Below are positions 50,657-60,225 of a stretch of DNA of 64,000 bases, piece by piece; within the stretch, counting starts at the first letter, position 1; each line of letters begins with the position of its first letter. The position numbers were made by a program, and so were the translations under genes. Source of the stretch: Streptomyces antibioticus (GTDB lineage Bacteria; Actinomycetota; Actinomycetes; Streptomycetales; Streptomycetaceae); the NCBI RefSeq assembly GCF_002019855.1, contig NZ_CM007717.1, positions 992,001-1,056,000 of the forward strand. The letters are read 5' to 3'. The notes below the pieces were generated by a model. That model saw only the letters and a program-made list of their open reading frames with translations, was not told the DNA's origin and made no database searches.

Positions 50657-53545
50657 GTGGAAGTACCGTCCCAGATCTTCGGACCAGCCCGCTGCCGCGC
50701 CGTGTTCGTGCCCGGCGACCCGGCCCGGTCCGGCCGTGTCGCGTTCTGGCTGCCCGACGGCGACATGGAAGGCGTGGACTCGGCCGAGGAGCTGTCCGTC
50801 GTGGTACCCACGGGCACCGGGGTGGCGCTCGCGCGGGTGCCGGCCCTGCTGCTGCCGGTGGGACAGGCCCTGCCGGTGCTCGCACGCGCGCGTGTCGCGT
50901 CGGACGGGCACCGGTCCACCGCGTTCTGGGGCGCGGCCGCCCTGCTGGCGTTGCGGTGCGTGGCGCGCGGTCTGCTGCTGCCCGGCCTGTCGGCGGGCGA
51001 CCACGACGCCTGGCGCATGGGCCCGCTGGGCCCGGAGGACCTGGAGGCCGTACGCCGGCTGGCCGCCTCGATGCCGCCCGAGGCCCACGCCGTCCCGGTG
51101 GACGACGGACCGGCCCTGCGGCTGCCCGACCCGGAGCGACTGCTGCGCGCCTTCCTGGACGCGGTCGCGGACACCCTGCCCCGCTCCCCCGCCGCCCCGC
51201 TCCTGACCGGCGGACCGGCCTACGCGGCCGCCGAGCCGCAACATGTTCCCGGGCTGCGCGCCTGGGCGGGTGACGTGGCCGCCGGGCACGACGCGGGGGT
51301 GCGGGTCTCCCTGCGCATCGAGGTGTCGGGGCTCTCGACGGACGGGATCGACACCGCCGGGCTGGAGACCGAGGCGGTCGCCGGCCCCGTGTTCCGGGCC
51401 GTGCCGCAGGTGCACAGTGTGAGCGATCCGGGGCTGGTGGCGGACGCCGCCGAGGTCTGGGCGGACTCGGGTGTCGCGCGGGGCGCGTTCGGTCCCCGCG
51501 CGCGGATGGACGCCCTGCTCGCCCTGCGCCGCGCGGCCCGGGCCTGGCCCGCGCTGACGCCGCTGCTGTCGGCCACCGTGCCGGACGCCGTCGTGCTCGT
51601 CGACGAGGAGGTCGCGGAGCTGCTCGGGGAGGGTTCCCGGGCGCTGGCCGGAGCGGGTGTCGAGGTGCACTGGCCGAGGGAACTGGCCCGCACCCTGACC
51701 GCCCGCGCGGTGGTGGGCCCGCCGGACGACGGGACGGACCGGGACCGCCCCGGCTCGGCCCTGCCGTCGGCGCCGGCGGCGGACACACCGTCGTTCCTGT
51801 CGGCGGACGCGTTGCTGTCGTTCACGTGGTCGTTCGCGCTGGGCGACCAGCGGCTCACACGGGAGGAGCTGGACCGGCTCGCCGAGGCGAACCGCCCTCT
51901 GGTGCGGCTGCGCGACCAGTGGGTCCTGATCGATCCGCAGGAGCTGCGCCGTGCCCGGGCGCGGCAGGATCACAAGGTGACCCCCGTCGAGGCGCTGGGC
52001 GCCGCCCTGACGGGCTCGACCGAGGTCGACGGCCGCCGGGTCGAGGTGCGGTCCACGGGGTGGCTGGCGGCCCTGCGGGAGCGCCTGACGGCCCCCGAGG
52101 CGCGGGAGCCGCTGGAACAGCCCGCCGCGCTCCGGGCCACTCTGCGCGACTATCAGCGGCGCGGTCTGGACTGGCTGGCCCGCAACACGTCCCTGGGGCT
52201 GGGCTGCTGTCTCGCCGACGACATGGGGCTCGGCAAGACCGTCACGCTGATCAGCCTGCATCTGCATCGCCAGACCGACCCCTCGTCCGCCGGTCCGACC
52301 CTCGTGGTCTGCCCTACCTCGCTGATGGGCAACTGGCAGCGCGAGATCGAGCGGTTCGCCCCCGGAACGCCGGTGCGCCGCTTCCACGGACCACGACGCG
52401 ATCTGGACGACCTGGGCGCCGGGGAGTTCATGCTCACCACGTACGGCACCCTACGCCTCGACGCGGACCGGCTGGGCCGGGTGCCGTGGGGGCTGGTCGT
52501 GGCGGACGAGGCCCAGCATGTGAAGAACCCGTACTCGGCGACCGCGCGGGCGCTGCGCACCATCGGCGCACGCGCACGCGTGGCGCTCACGGGCACGCCC
52601 GTGGAGAACAACCTGTCGGAGCTGTGGGCGATCCTGGACTGGACGACCCCGGGACTGCTCGGCCGGCTGGGCACCTTCCGCACGCGGTACGCGCGGGCCG
52701 TCGAGAGCGGCGCGGACCCGGCCGCGGCGGAGCGGCTCGGCCGGCTCGTCGGGCCGTTCCTGCTGCGCCGCCGCAAGTCGGATCCGGGTATCGCCCCGGA
52801 GCTGCCGCCCAAGACCGAGACCGACCGTCCGGTGTACCTCACCGCGGAGCAGACGGGCCTGTACGAGGCGATGGTGCGGGAGACCCTCGCGGCGATCGCC
52901 GAGGCGGACGACATGGCGCGGCGCGGGCTGATCGTGAAGCTCCTGACCGGTCTGAAGCAGATCTGCAACCACCCGGCGCAGTACCTCAAGGAGGAGCGGC
53001 CGAGGACCACCGGACGCTCCGGGAAGCTGGAGCTGCTGGACGAACTGCTCGGCACGATCCTCTCCGAGGGGGCGAGCGTGCTGGTCTTCACGCAGTACGT
53101 GCACATGGCGCGGCTGCTGGAACGCCATCTGGCCGCACGCGGCGTGCCCACACAACTCCTGCACGGCGGCACACCGGTGGCGGAACGCGAGGCGATGGTG
53201 GCGCGTTTCCAGGACGGGGAGGTGCCGGTGTTCCTGCTGTCCCTGAAGGCAGCCGGTACGGGGCTCAACCTCACGCGCGCGGAGCATGTCGTGCACTTCG
53301 ACCGCTGGTGGAATCCGGCCGTCGAGGCGCAGGCCACCGACCGGGCGTACCGCATCGGCCAGACCCGGCCCGTGCAGGTGCACCGGCTGATCGCCGAGGG
53401 AACGATCGAGGACCGCATCGCCGACATGCTGCGCCGCAAGCAGGGCCTCGCCGACGCCGTGCTCGGCTCGGGCGAGGCCGCGCTCACGGAACTGACGGAC
53501 GCCGAACTGGCCGAGCTGGTCGAGCTGCGAGGGGGGACGCGATGA
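50657..53545 (+). CDS. SNF2-family DNA helicase/translocase
   Basis: A 962-residue Swi2/Snf2 ATPase. An N-terminal accessory region of about 500 residues is followed by the helicase core. Motif I is DDMGLGKT near residues 521-528, motif II is VADEAQHV near 616, ALTGTPVENNLSELW is motif III, and in the second RecA lobe SLKAAGTGLNLTRAEH and ATDRAYRIGQTRPVQVHRL carry motifs V and VI. Such enzymes move along double-stranded DNA and remodel bound proteins. GTG 50657, preceded by GAGAGGG, is preferred to a TTG at 50621. The stop overlaps the ATG of the SWIM gene (ATGA), so the two form a unit. Confidence 0.93.
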   Translation: MEVPSQIFGPARCRAVFVPGDPARSGRVAFWLPDGDMEGVDSAEELSVVVPTGTGVALARVPALLLPVGQALPVLARARVASDGHRSTAFWGAAALLALRCVARGLLLPGLSAGDHDAWRMGPLGPEDLEAVRRLAASMPPEAHAVPVDDGPALRLPDPERLLRAFLDAVADTLPRSPAAPLLTGGPAYAAAEPQHVPGLRAWAGDVAAGHDAGVRVSLRIEVSGLSTDGIDTAGLETEAVAGPVFRAVPQVHSVSDPGLVADAAEVWADSGVARGAFGPRARMDALLALRRAARAWPALTPLLSATVPDAVVLVDEEVAELLGEGSRALAGAGVEVHWPRELARTLTARAVVGPPDDGTDRDRPGSALPSAPAADTPSFLSADALLSFTWSFALGDQRLTREELDRLAEANRPLVRLRDQWVLIDPQELRRARARQDHKVTPVEALGAALTGSTEVDGRRVEVRSTGWLAALRERLTAPEAREPLEQPAALRATLRDYQRRGLDWLARNTSLGLGCCLADDMGLGKTVTLISLHLHRQTDPSSAGPTLVVCPTSLMGNWQREIERFAPGTPVRRFHGPRRDLDDLGAGEFMLTTYGTLRLDADRLGRVPWGLVVADEAQHVKNPYSATARALRTIGARARVALTGTPVENNLSELWAILDWTTPGLLGRLGTFRTRYARAVESGADPAAAERLGRLVGPFLLRRRKSDPGIAPELPPKTETDRPVYLTAEQTGLYEAMVRETLAAIAEADDMARRGLIVKLLTGLKQICNHPAQYLKEERPRTTGRSGKLELLDELLGTILSEGASVLVFTQYVHMARLLERHLAARGVPTQLLHGGTPVAEREAMVARFQDGEVPVFLLSLKAAGTGLNLTRAEHVVHFDRWWNPAVEAQATDRAYRIGQTRPVQVHRLIAEGTIEDRIADMLRRKQGLADAVLGSGEAALTELTDAELAELVELRGGTR

Positions 53546-54831
53546 ACGGATCCGATGACCGTCGGGGGCGTACGGACGACGGGCAGGAGCGCACGTTCGC
53601 GGCGTCGGCTCCCGCGCGCGGGCGTGGATTCGCCGGGACGTGGTGGGGGCGGACCTGGCTGGCGGCGCTGGAGGACGGCGCGCTGGACGGTGAACAGGTG
53701 CGGGCGGGACGCCGGTTCGCGCGCGCGGGTGCCGTGGGCGCGGTGTCGGTGCGGCCGGGCCGCATCACGGCGGTCGTCCAGGACCGCGACGGCACCCCGC
53801 ACCGGGCCGATGTCCTGCTCGGTGTGCTCTCGGACGCCGAGTGGGATCGTTTCCTGGGGCTGGCGGCGGAACGGTCCGGGCACGTGGCGGCGCTGCTCGA
53901 CCGGGAGATGCCGCCCGATCTGGTCGAGGACGCGGAGACGGCCGGCGTCGACCTGCTGCCGGGGCTGGGAGACCTGGAGGCCGAGTGCGGCTGCGGCGCG
54001 TGGGACCACTGCGGTCACACCGCGGCGCTCTGCTATCAGGTGGCCCGGCTGCTCGACGAGGACCCGTTCGTGCTCCTGCTGCTCCGGGGGCGCACCGAAC
54101 AGGCCCTGCTGGACGACCTCCAGGCCCGGGGCACGACCGAGCCCGCCGCCGAGTCGGAACCGCCGCTGCCGGAGGGGACGGACGCCCGGGAGGCGTACGC
54201 GGCCGGGGACGTCCTGCCGCCGCTGCCGTCCCTGCCCGGGCTGCCGGAGGAGCCGGGCGTGCCGCCCTCGCTGGACACCGACGCACCGCCGCCGCCCGGG
54301 GTGGATGCGGCGGCGCTGGAGGTCCTGGCCGCGCGGACCGCCGTAGACGCGCGTCTGCTGCTGGCCGAGTTGCTGCACGGCGGCCCGGAAGGGCGTAGGC
54401 CCGAGGCGGGGTTGACGGCGGCTCAGGACGCCGTGCGGCTCGCGGCGGCCGCTCCCGGTGCCCCGGAGGTCGACGCGGCGTCGATGGGCCGGCTCGCCGC
54501 CGGATCGGGCCGCAGCCGGGAGCAACTGGCCTCGGCCGTGCGCGCGTGGCGGTACGGAGGCGCCGCCTCCCTGGCGGTGTTCGAGGAGGAGTGGACGGTG
54601 GAGGGCGAGGCGCTCGCACGCGCGCGTGCCGCTGTCGACACGGCCTGGGAGGGGGACGAACGGCCGGAGCTGCGGGCGCGCGGGAACCGGTGGACGGTCG
54701 TCGGGTCACCCTGTCAGGTGCGGTTGGGGCGCGACGGGCGTTGGTGGCCCTACCGCAAGGAGGGCGGCCGCTGGCTGCCGGCCGGTGAGGCGGCCCAGGA
54801 CCCGGCCACGGCACTGGCGTCGATCCAGTGA
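53542..54831 (+). CDS. SWIM zinc-finger protein
   Basis: A 429-residue protein. The SWIM motif is ECGCGAWDHCGHTAALCY near residues 150-167, with the CxC...CxH ligands of this zinc finger. The N-terminus FAGTWWGRTWLAALEDGALD is typical of SWIM proteins that accompany SNF2 helicases. A Pro/Glu-rich linker (about residues 205-250) leads to helical and beta-rich C-terminal parts ending GRDGRWWPYRKEGGRWLPAG. SWIM fingers bind DNA or protein. The ATGA overlap implies it works with the SNF2 protein on DNA; the process is unknown. Confidence 0.92.
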   Translation: MNGSDDRRGRTDDGQERTFAASAPARGRGFAGTWWGRTWLAALEDGALDGEQVRAGRRFARAGAVGAVSVRPGRITAVVQDRDGTPHRADVLLGVLSDAEWDRFLGLAAERSGHVAALLDREMPPDLVEDAETAGVDLLPGLGDLEAECGCGAWDHCGHTAALCYQVARLLDEDPFVLLLLRGRTEQALLDDLQARGTTEPAAESEPPLPEGTDAREAYAAGDVLPPLPSLPGLPEEPGVPPSLDTDAPPPPGVDAAALEVLAARTAVDARLLLAELLHGGPEGRRPEAGLTAAQDAVRLAAAAPGAPEVDAASMGRLAAGSGRSREQLASAVRAWRYGGAASLAVFEEEWTVEGEALARARAAVDTAWEGDERPELRARGNRWTVVGSPCQVRLGRDGRWWPYRKEGGRWLPAGEAAQDPATALASIQ

Positions 54832-54858
54832 GCCCAGCCGGTGGGGCGGCTCGGGCGC

Positions 54859-54894
54859 GATGCGGCAAGTGATGCGGCAAGTGACGCAGTAAGC
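54859..54894. repeat. 12-nt tandem repeat after the SWIM gene
   Basis: GATGCGGCAAGT occurs twice exactly, followed by a diverged third copy, beginning 27 bases after the SWIM stop codon. Confidence 0.85.
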
Positions 54895-55032
54895 GCTTGT
54901 GCCGAGTGCGGGCGAGCAGGGGCGTCGGTCCGACGGGCGGCCGACGCCCCGCGTTCACGAGGATGTGGCGCGGCGTTCGAAAGGAAACCCAACTCTGGCC
55001 GCTGTCAGTGAACTTGCCCCTCAGGAGGCCAG

Positions 55033-56376
55033 ATGTCCCCGCACGCCACCGGCCGGCGCCGCGTCCACCGTTCCCTCGCCGCCGGCGTCCCGCTCGCCGT
55101 GCTGGCCGCCCTCGTCACCACCGGACCGGCCGCCGCCGGCACGCCGTCCGGGCAGGCGCACGTCACCCGGACGGCGACCCTCGGCGACATCCCGCTCGGG
55201 GCGTTCAGCAACGCGCTGCTGCGCGGCACGGTGGCCGACGACCGGGGCGTGGACCTCGGCGGCATCGGCAGCGACATCTACCCGACGGGCCGCAAGGGCG
55301 AGTTCTGGACGGTCACGGACCGCGGGCCGAACGGTCAGATCAAGGTGGACGGCACCAAGCGCCGCACGTTCCCCGTGCCCGGCTTCGATCCGGCGATCGT
55401 TCGGATCCGCGTCAGCGGGAAGACGGTGCGGGTGGTGGACGCGATCCCCGTCACCACCCGGTCCGGGAAGCCGGTCATGGGGCTGTCCAACCAGGAGGGC
55501 CGCGACGAGGCGCCGTACACGTACGACGCGAAGACGCCGCTCGCCTACGACCCGAACGGGCTGGACACCGAGGGCATCGTGCGGGCGGCCGACGGGACCT
55601 TCTGGCTCGTCGACGAGTACGGGCCCTCGCTGGTGCACGTGTCCGCGCGCGGGAGGGTGCTCACGCGCTATGTCCCCGATGGGCTGCACCTGACCGGCAC
55701 GGACTACCCGGTGGTGGAGGCGCTGCCCTCGGTCCTGCTGCACCGGAAGATCAACCGCGGCTTCGAGGGTCTGGCCCTCCTGCCTGGCGGTGACCTCGTG
55801 CTGGCCGTGCAGAGTCCGCTGTCGCTGCCGGACACGGACGCCGGTGAGTCGTCGCTCACCGCGCGGCTGCTGCGTTTCTCGCCCCGGAAGAAGGCCGTCA
55901 CCGCCGAGTACGCGTACCGCTTCGACCCGGTGAACGTGGTCGACCCGGGCGAGGACGACCCGTCGGAGCTGAAGATCTCCTCCGTCGTCGCGGTGGGCGG
56001 CGACCGGCTGCTGGTCGAGGAGCGTACCGACAAGGCCGCCCGGCTCCAGGTGGTCCGGCTCGGGCGGTCCGCGAACATCCTGGGCAGCCGCTGGGACGAC
56101 AAGACGACGTCGCCGTCCCTGGAGCAGTTGGCCGACCCGTCCGCCGCCGGGGTGCCGGTGCTGGCCAAGCGGCTCGTGGTGGACCTGGGCAAGGTCGCCG
56201 GGGTGCCCGGGAAGATCGAGGGCGTGGCGCGCGTGGACCACGACACGCTCGCCCTGATCAACGACAACGACTTCGGGATGACGGACGGGCCCGACGCCTT
56301 CGACGCCCGGGGCCGGCTGGTCGACAGCGGCATCGAGACGACGGTGACGTACGTGCGGATGCCGCACGGCATCTGA
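55033..56376 (+). CDS. Secreted phytase-like esterase
   Basis: A 447-residue exported protein. A signal peptide of about 36 residues with a twin-arginine-like GRRRVHRSLAAGVPLAVLAA precedes cleavage near AAAG. The mature part is the esterase-like domain of the phytase family, a beta-propeller: FSNALLRGTVADDRGVDLGG, DIYPTGRKGEFWTVTDRGPNG, GFEGLALLPGGDLVLAVQSP and the closing IEGVARVDHDTLALINDND. AGGAGG stands before the ATG at 55033. Relatives are calcium-binding phosphoesterases of uncertain substrate. It converges on the proline-rich gene with a strong hairpin between. Confidence 0.88.
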   Translation: MSPHATGRRRVHRSLAAGVPLAVLAALVTTGPAAAGTPSGQAHVTRTATLGDIPLGAFSNALLRGTVADDRGVDLGGIGSDIYPTGRKGEFWTVTDRGPNGQIKVDGTKRRTFPVPGFDPAIVRIRVSGKTVRVVDAIPVTTRSGKPVMGLSNQEGRDEAPYTYDAKTPLAYDPNGLDTEGIVRAADGTFWLVDEYGPSLVHVSARGRVLTRYVPDGLHLTGTDYPVVEALPSVLLHRKINRGFEGLALLPGGDLVLAVQSPLSLPDTDAGESSLTARLLRFSPRKKAVTAEYAYRFDPVNVVDPGEDDPSELKISSVVAVGGDRLLVEERTDKAARLQVVRLGRSANILGSRWDDKTTSPSLEQLADPSAAGVPVLAKRLVVDLGKVAGVPGKIEGVARVDHDTLALINDNDFGMTDGPDAFDARGRLVDSGIETTVTYVRMPHGI

Positions 56377-56450
56377 CGGCGGGACCGTGCCGACGGGGAC
56401 GGCCGGGGGGGGCGGGAGACGGCCCCGTTCATCCCCGTCGGTACGGCGAT

Positions 56451-56491
56451 CACGCGCGTGTGAGCCCGCTCGGAGCGCACACGCGCGCGTG
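56451..56491. terminator. Strong bidirectional hairpin, copy 1
   Basis: CACGCGCGTGTG pairs with CACACGCGCGCGTG, and the inner CGCT-CGG-AGCG extends the stem. It lies between converging genes, where it would terminate both. The same arm and loop sequence recurs at 57270. Confidence 0.7.
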
Positions 56492-56494
56492 GGG

Positions 56495-57175
56495 CTACGG
56501 CAGCAGCTCTTCCAGGGTCGGGAGCAGGGACTCCAGGTCGCTGGGGAGCTGGGTCGGCAGGGTGGTCGGAAGCGCGGTCGGAACGGCGGTCGGAAGCTCT
56601 GAGGGCAGCTCGCTGGGGAGCCCGCTGGGGAGTCCGCTGGGCAGCTCGATCGGAAGGCTGCGGGACGGCGTGGGTGTGCCGCCGGTCCCCTTGCCCGGCT
56701 CGTCGTCCGGTGAGTCGTCACCGGACGAGAGCGCGAACACGACAGCGACGACGACGCCGATGGCGACGACCAGCGCGATCACGGTGAAGAGAGGCGTCCG
56801 GCGCCGTCCGGGACCGCCTCCTGGCGTACCGGCCGGAGGCGTCGGCGGCCCGAAGCCCGATTCCGGCGACCCGTGGCCGGGACCGGTCGGGCCGTGGCCC
56901 GGATCAGGTGGCCCGGCGCCCGGATCGGCCGCCCCGTAGCCAGGGTCGGTCGGCCCGTAGCCAGGGTCGGTCGGCCCGTAGCCAGGGTCGGTCGGCCCGT
57001 AGCCGGGGTCCGGAGGCCCGAAGCCGTAGGGCGGTGTTCCGTGGCCGCCCGGAGGCGGCGTGTCACCCGGCGGTCCGGGCGGCTGGGGCGGTACGGGTGG
57101 CATGGCCATACCGTCCAGCGTCCCTGGCCGACGGCCCGGACCGCGACCCCCGTAGGGAAGTTGATACGCGGTCAT
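56495..57175 (-). CDS. Proline-rich membrane protein of unknown function
   Basis: A 226-residue protein in three parts. Residues 1-115 are Pro/Gly-rich and cytoplasmic, with heptad-like repeats DPGYGPT from a 21-nt tandem repeat. One membrane helix follows (LFTVIALVVAIGVVVAVVFAL). The outer tail opens with an acidic linker and ends in a periodic tail where proline recurs every fourth position (LPSGLPSGLPSELPSELPTA and onward), closing LPTLEELLP. It resembles streptomycete wall-spanning or repeat-anchored membrane proteins. Start ATG 57175 is preferred; an ATG near 57112 would drop part of the N-terminus. Confidence 0.7.
   Translation of the reverse strand: MTAYQLPYGGRGPGRRPGTLDGMAMPPVPPQPPGPPGDTPPPGGHGTPPYGFGPPDPGYGPTDPGYGPTDPGYGPTDPGYGAADPGAGPPDPGHGPTGPGHGSPESGFGPPTPPAGTPGGGPGRRRTPLFTVIALVVAIGVVVAVVFALSSGDDSPDDEPGKGTGGTPTPSRSLPIELPSGLPSGLPSELPSELPTAVPTALPTTLPTQLPSDLESLLPTLEELLP
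56940..57002. repeat. 21-nt tandem repeat in the proline-rich gene
   Basis: CCAGGGTCGGTCGGCCCGTA plus G is repeated exactly three times (56940-56960, 56961-56981, 56982-57002) with a decayed fourth copy after. It encodes the DPGYGPT units on the minus strand. Identity at every base points to recent expansion. Confidence 0.95.
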
Positions 57176-57269
57176 GCCATGGACCGCATGATTCCGGCGT
57201 AGCCGGAGCGGAGGCGCACCCCTTCGCACCCCGCCGCGCCCAGCCGCTGCCCGTCCCCGTGGACGGCGG

Positions 57270-57312
57270 CACGCGCGTGTGGGTGCCCGCTCGGAGCGCG
57301 CACACGCGCGTG
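57270..57312. terminator. Strong hairpin, copy 2 (xylA terminator)
   Basis: CACGCGCGTGTG and CACACGCGCGTG pair perfectly, enclosing CCCGCTCGGAGCG, the same inner sequence as the hairpin at 56451. It lies 23 bases after the xylA stop (minus strand), as expected for its terminator. Confidence 0.7.
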
Positions 57313-57334
57313 CGTGAGATTGCGTTGCCGCGGG

Positions 57335-58567
<1,233 letters not shown>

Positions 58568-58642
58568 TGCCAGCACGGTTCTGGGAAGACAGATCCCGCG
58601 AAGCCGTCGAAAAAACGCGAAAAGATCTTGAGGGAGAGCCCG

Positions 58643-60088
58643 ATGTCAGCAGCCGAGGGTCCGCTCGTCGTCGGCGTGGACTCGTCCACCCAATCCACGA
58701 AGGCGCTGGTCGTCGACGCGTCCACCGGTGAGGTCGTCGCCAGTGGCCAGGCGCCGCACACCGTGTCCTCCGGGGCCGGCCGGGAGAGCGACCCGCGCCA
58801 GTGGTGGGACGCCCTGTGCGAGGCGCTGCGCCAGTGCGGCGACGCGGCGCGCGAGGCCGCCGCGGTGTCGGTGGGCGGGCAGCAGCACGGTCTGGTGACG
58901 CTGGACGGGCACGGCGCGCCGGTGCGTCCGGCGCTGCTCTGGAACGACGTGCGCTCGGCCCCTCAGGCGCGCCGGCTCACCGAGGAGCTGGGCGGCGCGA
59001 AGTTCTGGGCGGAGCGCACGGGGTCCGTGCCGGCCGCCTCCTTCACGGTGACGAAGTGGGCCTGGCTGGCCGAGCACGAGCCGGAGGCCCTGCGCGCCAC
59101 GAAGGCCGTACGGCTCCCCCACGACTACCTGACCGAACGCCTCACCGGCGAGGGCACCACCGACCGGGGCGACGCCTCCGGCACCGGCTGGTGGGCATCG
59201 GCGACCGAGGCGTACGACGAGGAGATCCTCGCCCACGTCGGCCTCGACCCGGCGCTGCTGCCGCGCGTGGTGCGTCCCGGCGAGGTCGCGGGCACCGTCC
59301 GCGACAGCCATGACCTGCCGTTCGCGAAGGGCACCCTGGTCGCCCCCGGCACCGGCGACAACGCCGCGGCGGCCCTGGGCCTCGGGCTGCGCCCCGGCAC
59401 ACCGGTGCTGAGCCTGGGCACCTCGGGCACGGTGTACGCGGTGGCCAGGACGCGTCCGGCGGACCCGACCGGCACTGTGGCCGGCTTCGCCGACGCGCAC
59501 GGCGACTGGCTGCCCCTGGCCTGCACCCTGAACTGCACCCTCGCGGTGGACCGGGTCGCGGCGCTGCTGGGCCTGGACCGCGAGGCCGTGGAGCCCACCG
59601 CCGAGCTGACCCTGCTGCCGTACCTGGACGGCGAGCGCACCCCGAACCTGCCGAACGCCTCGGGGCTGCTGCACGGCCTGCGCCACGACACCACCGCGGG
59701 ACAGTTCCTCCAGGCCGCCTACGACGGTGCCGTGCACGCGCTGCTCGGCGCGCTCGACCTGGTCCTCGACGCGGACGCCGACCGCTCGGCCCCCCTGCTG
59801 CTGATCGGCGGCGGCGCCCGCGGCACGGCCTGGCAGCAGACCGTACGACGGCTGTCCGGGCGGCCCGTGCAGATCCCCGAGGCCAGGGAACTGGTCGCGC
59901 TGGGCGCCGCCGCGCAGGCCGCCGGCCTGCTCACCGGCGAGGACCCGGCCGCCGTGGCCCGGCGCTGGAACACCACGCGCGGCCCGGTGCTGGACGCCGT
60001 GGAGCGGGACGAGGCGACGCTGGCGAGGATCTCCGGGGTACTCTCCGACGCGGCGCCACTGCTGGAGCGCGCGCCGCACAGCCACTGA
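58643..60088 (+). CDS. xylB: Xylulokinase
   Basis: A 481-residue FGGY-family sugar kinase that phosphorylates D-xylulose to xylulose 5-phosphate. The N-terminal VVGVDSSTQSTKALVVDAST is the phosphate-binding loop, SVGGQQHGLVTLD with WNDVRS marks the sugar site, DYLTERLTGEGTTDRGDASG contains the catalytic Asp region, and GTGDNAAAALGLG and LSLGTSGTVYAV are the adenosine motifs. GGGAGAG about eight bases upstream supports ATG 58643. Divergent from xylA; the ROK regulator follows on the same strand. Confidence 0.96.
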   Translation: MSAAEGPLVVGVDSSTQSTKALVVDASTGEVVASGQAPHTVSSGAGRESDPRQWWDALCEALRQCGDAAREAAAVSVGGQQHGLVTLDGHGAPVRPALLWNDVRSAPQARRLTEELGGAKFWAERTGSVPAASFTVTKWAWLAEHEPEALRATKAVRLPHDYLTERLTGEGTTDRGDASGTGWWASATEAYDEEILAHVGLDPALLPRVVRPGEVAGTVRDSHDLPFAKGTLVAPGTGDNAAAALGLGLRPGTPVLSLGTSGTVYAVARTRPADPTGTVAGFADAHGDWLPLACTLNCTLAVDRVAALLGLDREAVEPTAELTLLPYLDGERTPNLPNASGLLHGLRHDTTAGQFLQAAYDGAVHALLGALDLVLDADADRSAPLLLIGGGARGTAWQQTVRRLSGRPVQIPEARELVALGAAAQAAGLLTGEDPAAVARRWNTTRGPVLDAVERDEATLARISGVLSDAAPLLERAPHSH

Positions 60089-60120
60089 GGACCGCCGTCC
60101 TTGCCGCACTTCGTGACGCC

Positions 60121-60160
60121 TTGACTTCTTGACGCTTTGGCTTCTTGGCTTCTTGAGAAC
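60121..60160. repeat. 8-nt tandem repeat after xylB
   Basis: Five tandem units near TTGRCTTC (TTGACTTC, TTGACGCT, TTGGCTTC twice, TTGAGAAC), beginning 33 bases after the xylB stop. Its pyrimidine-rich, lower-GC sequence differs from its surroundings. Confidence 0.8.
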
Positions 60161-60225
60161 GGCACCGCCTGCAACCGCACTCCCTGAGAACCGGCAGATC
60201 GATGAATCGACGAATCGACGGAGGC

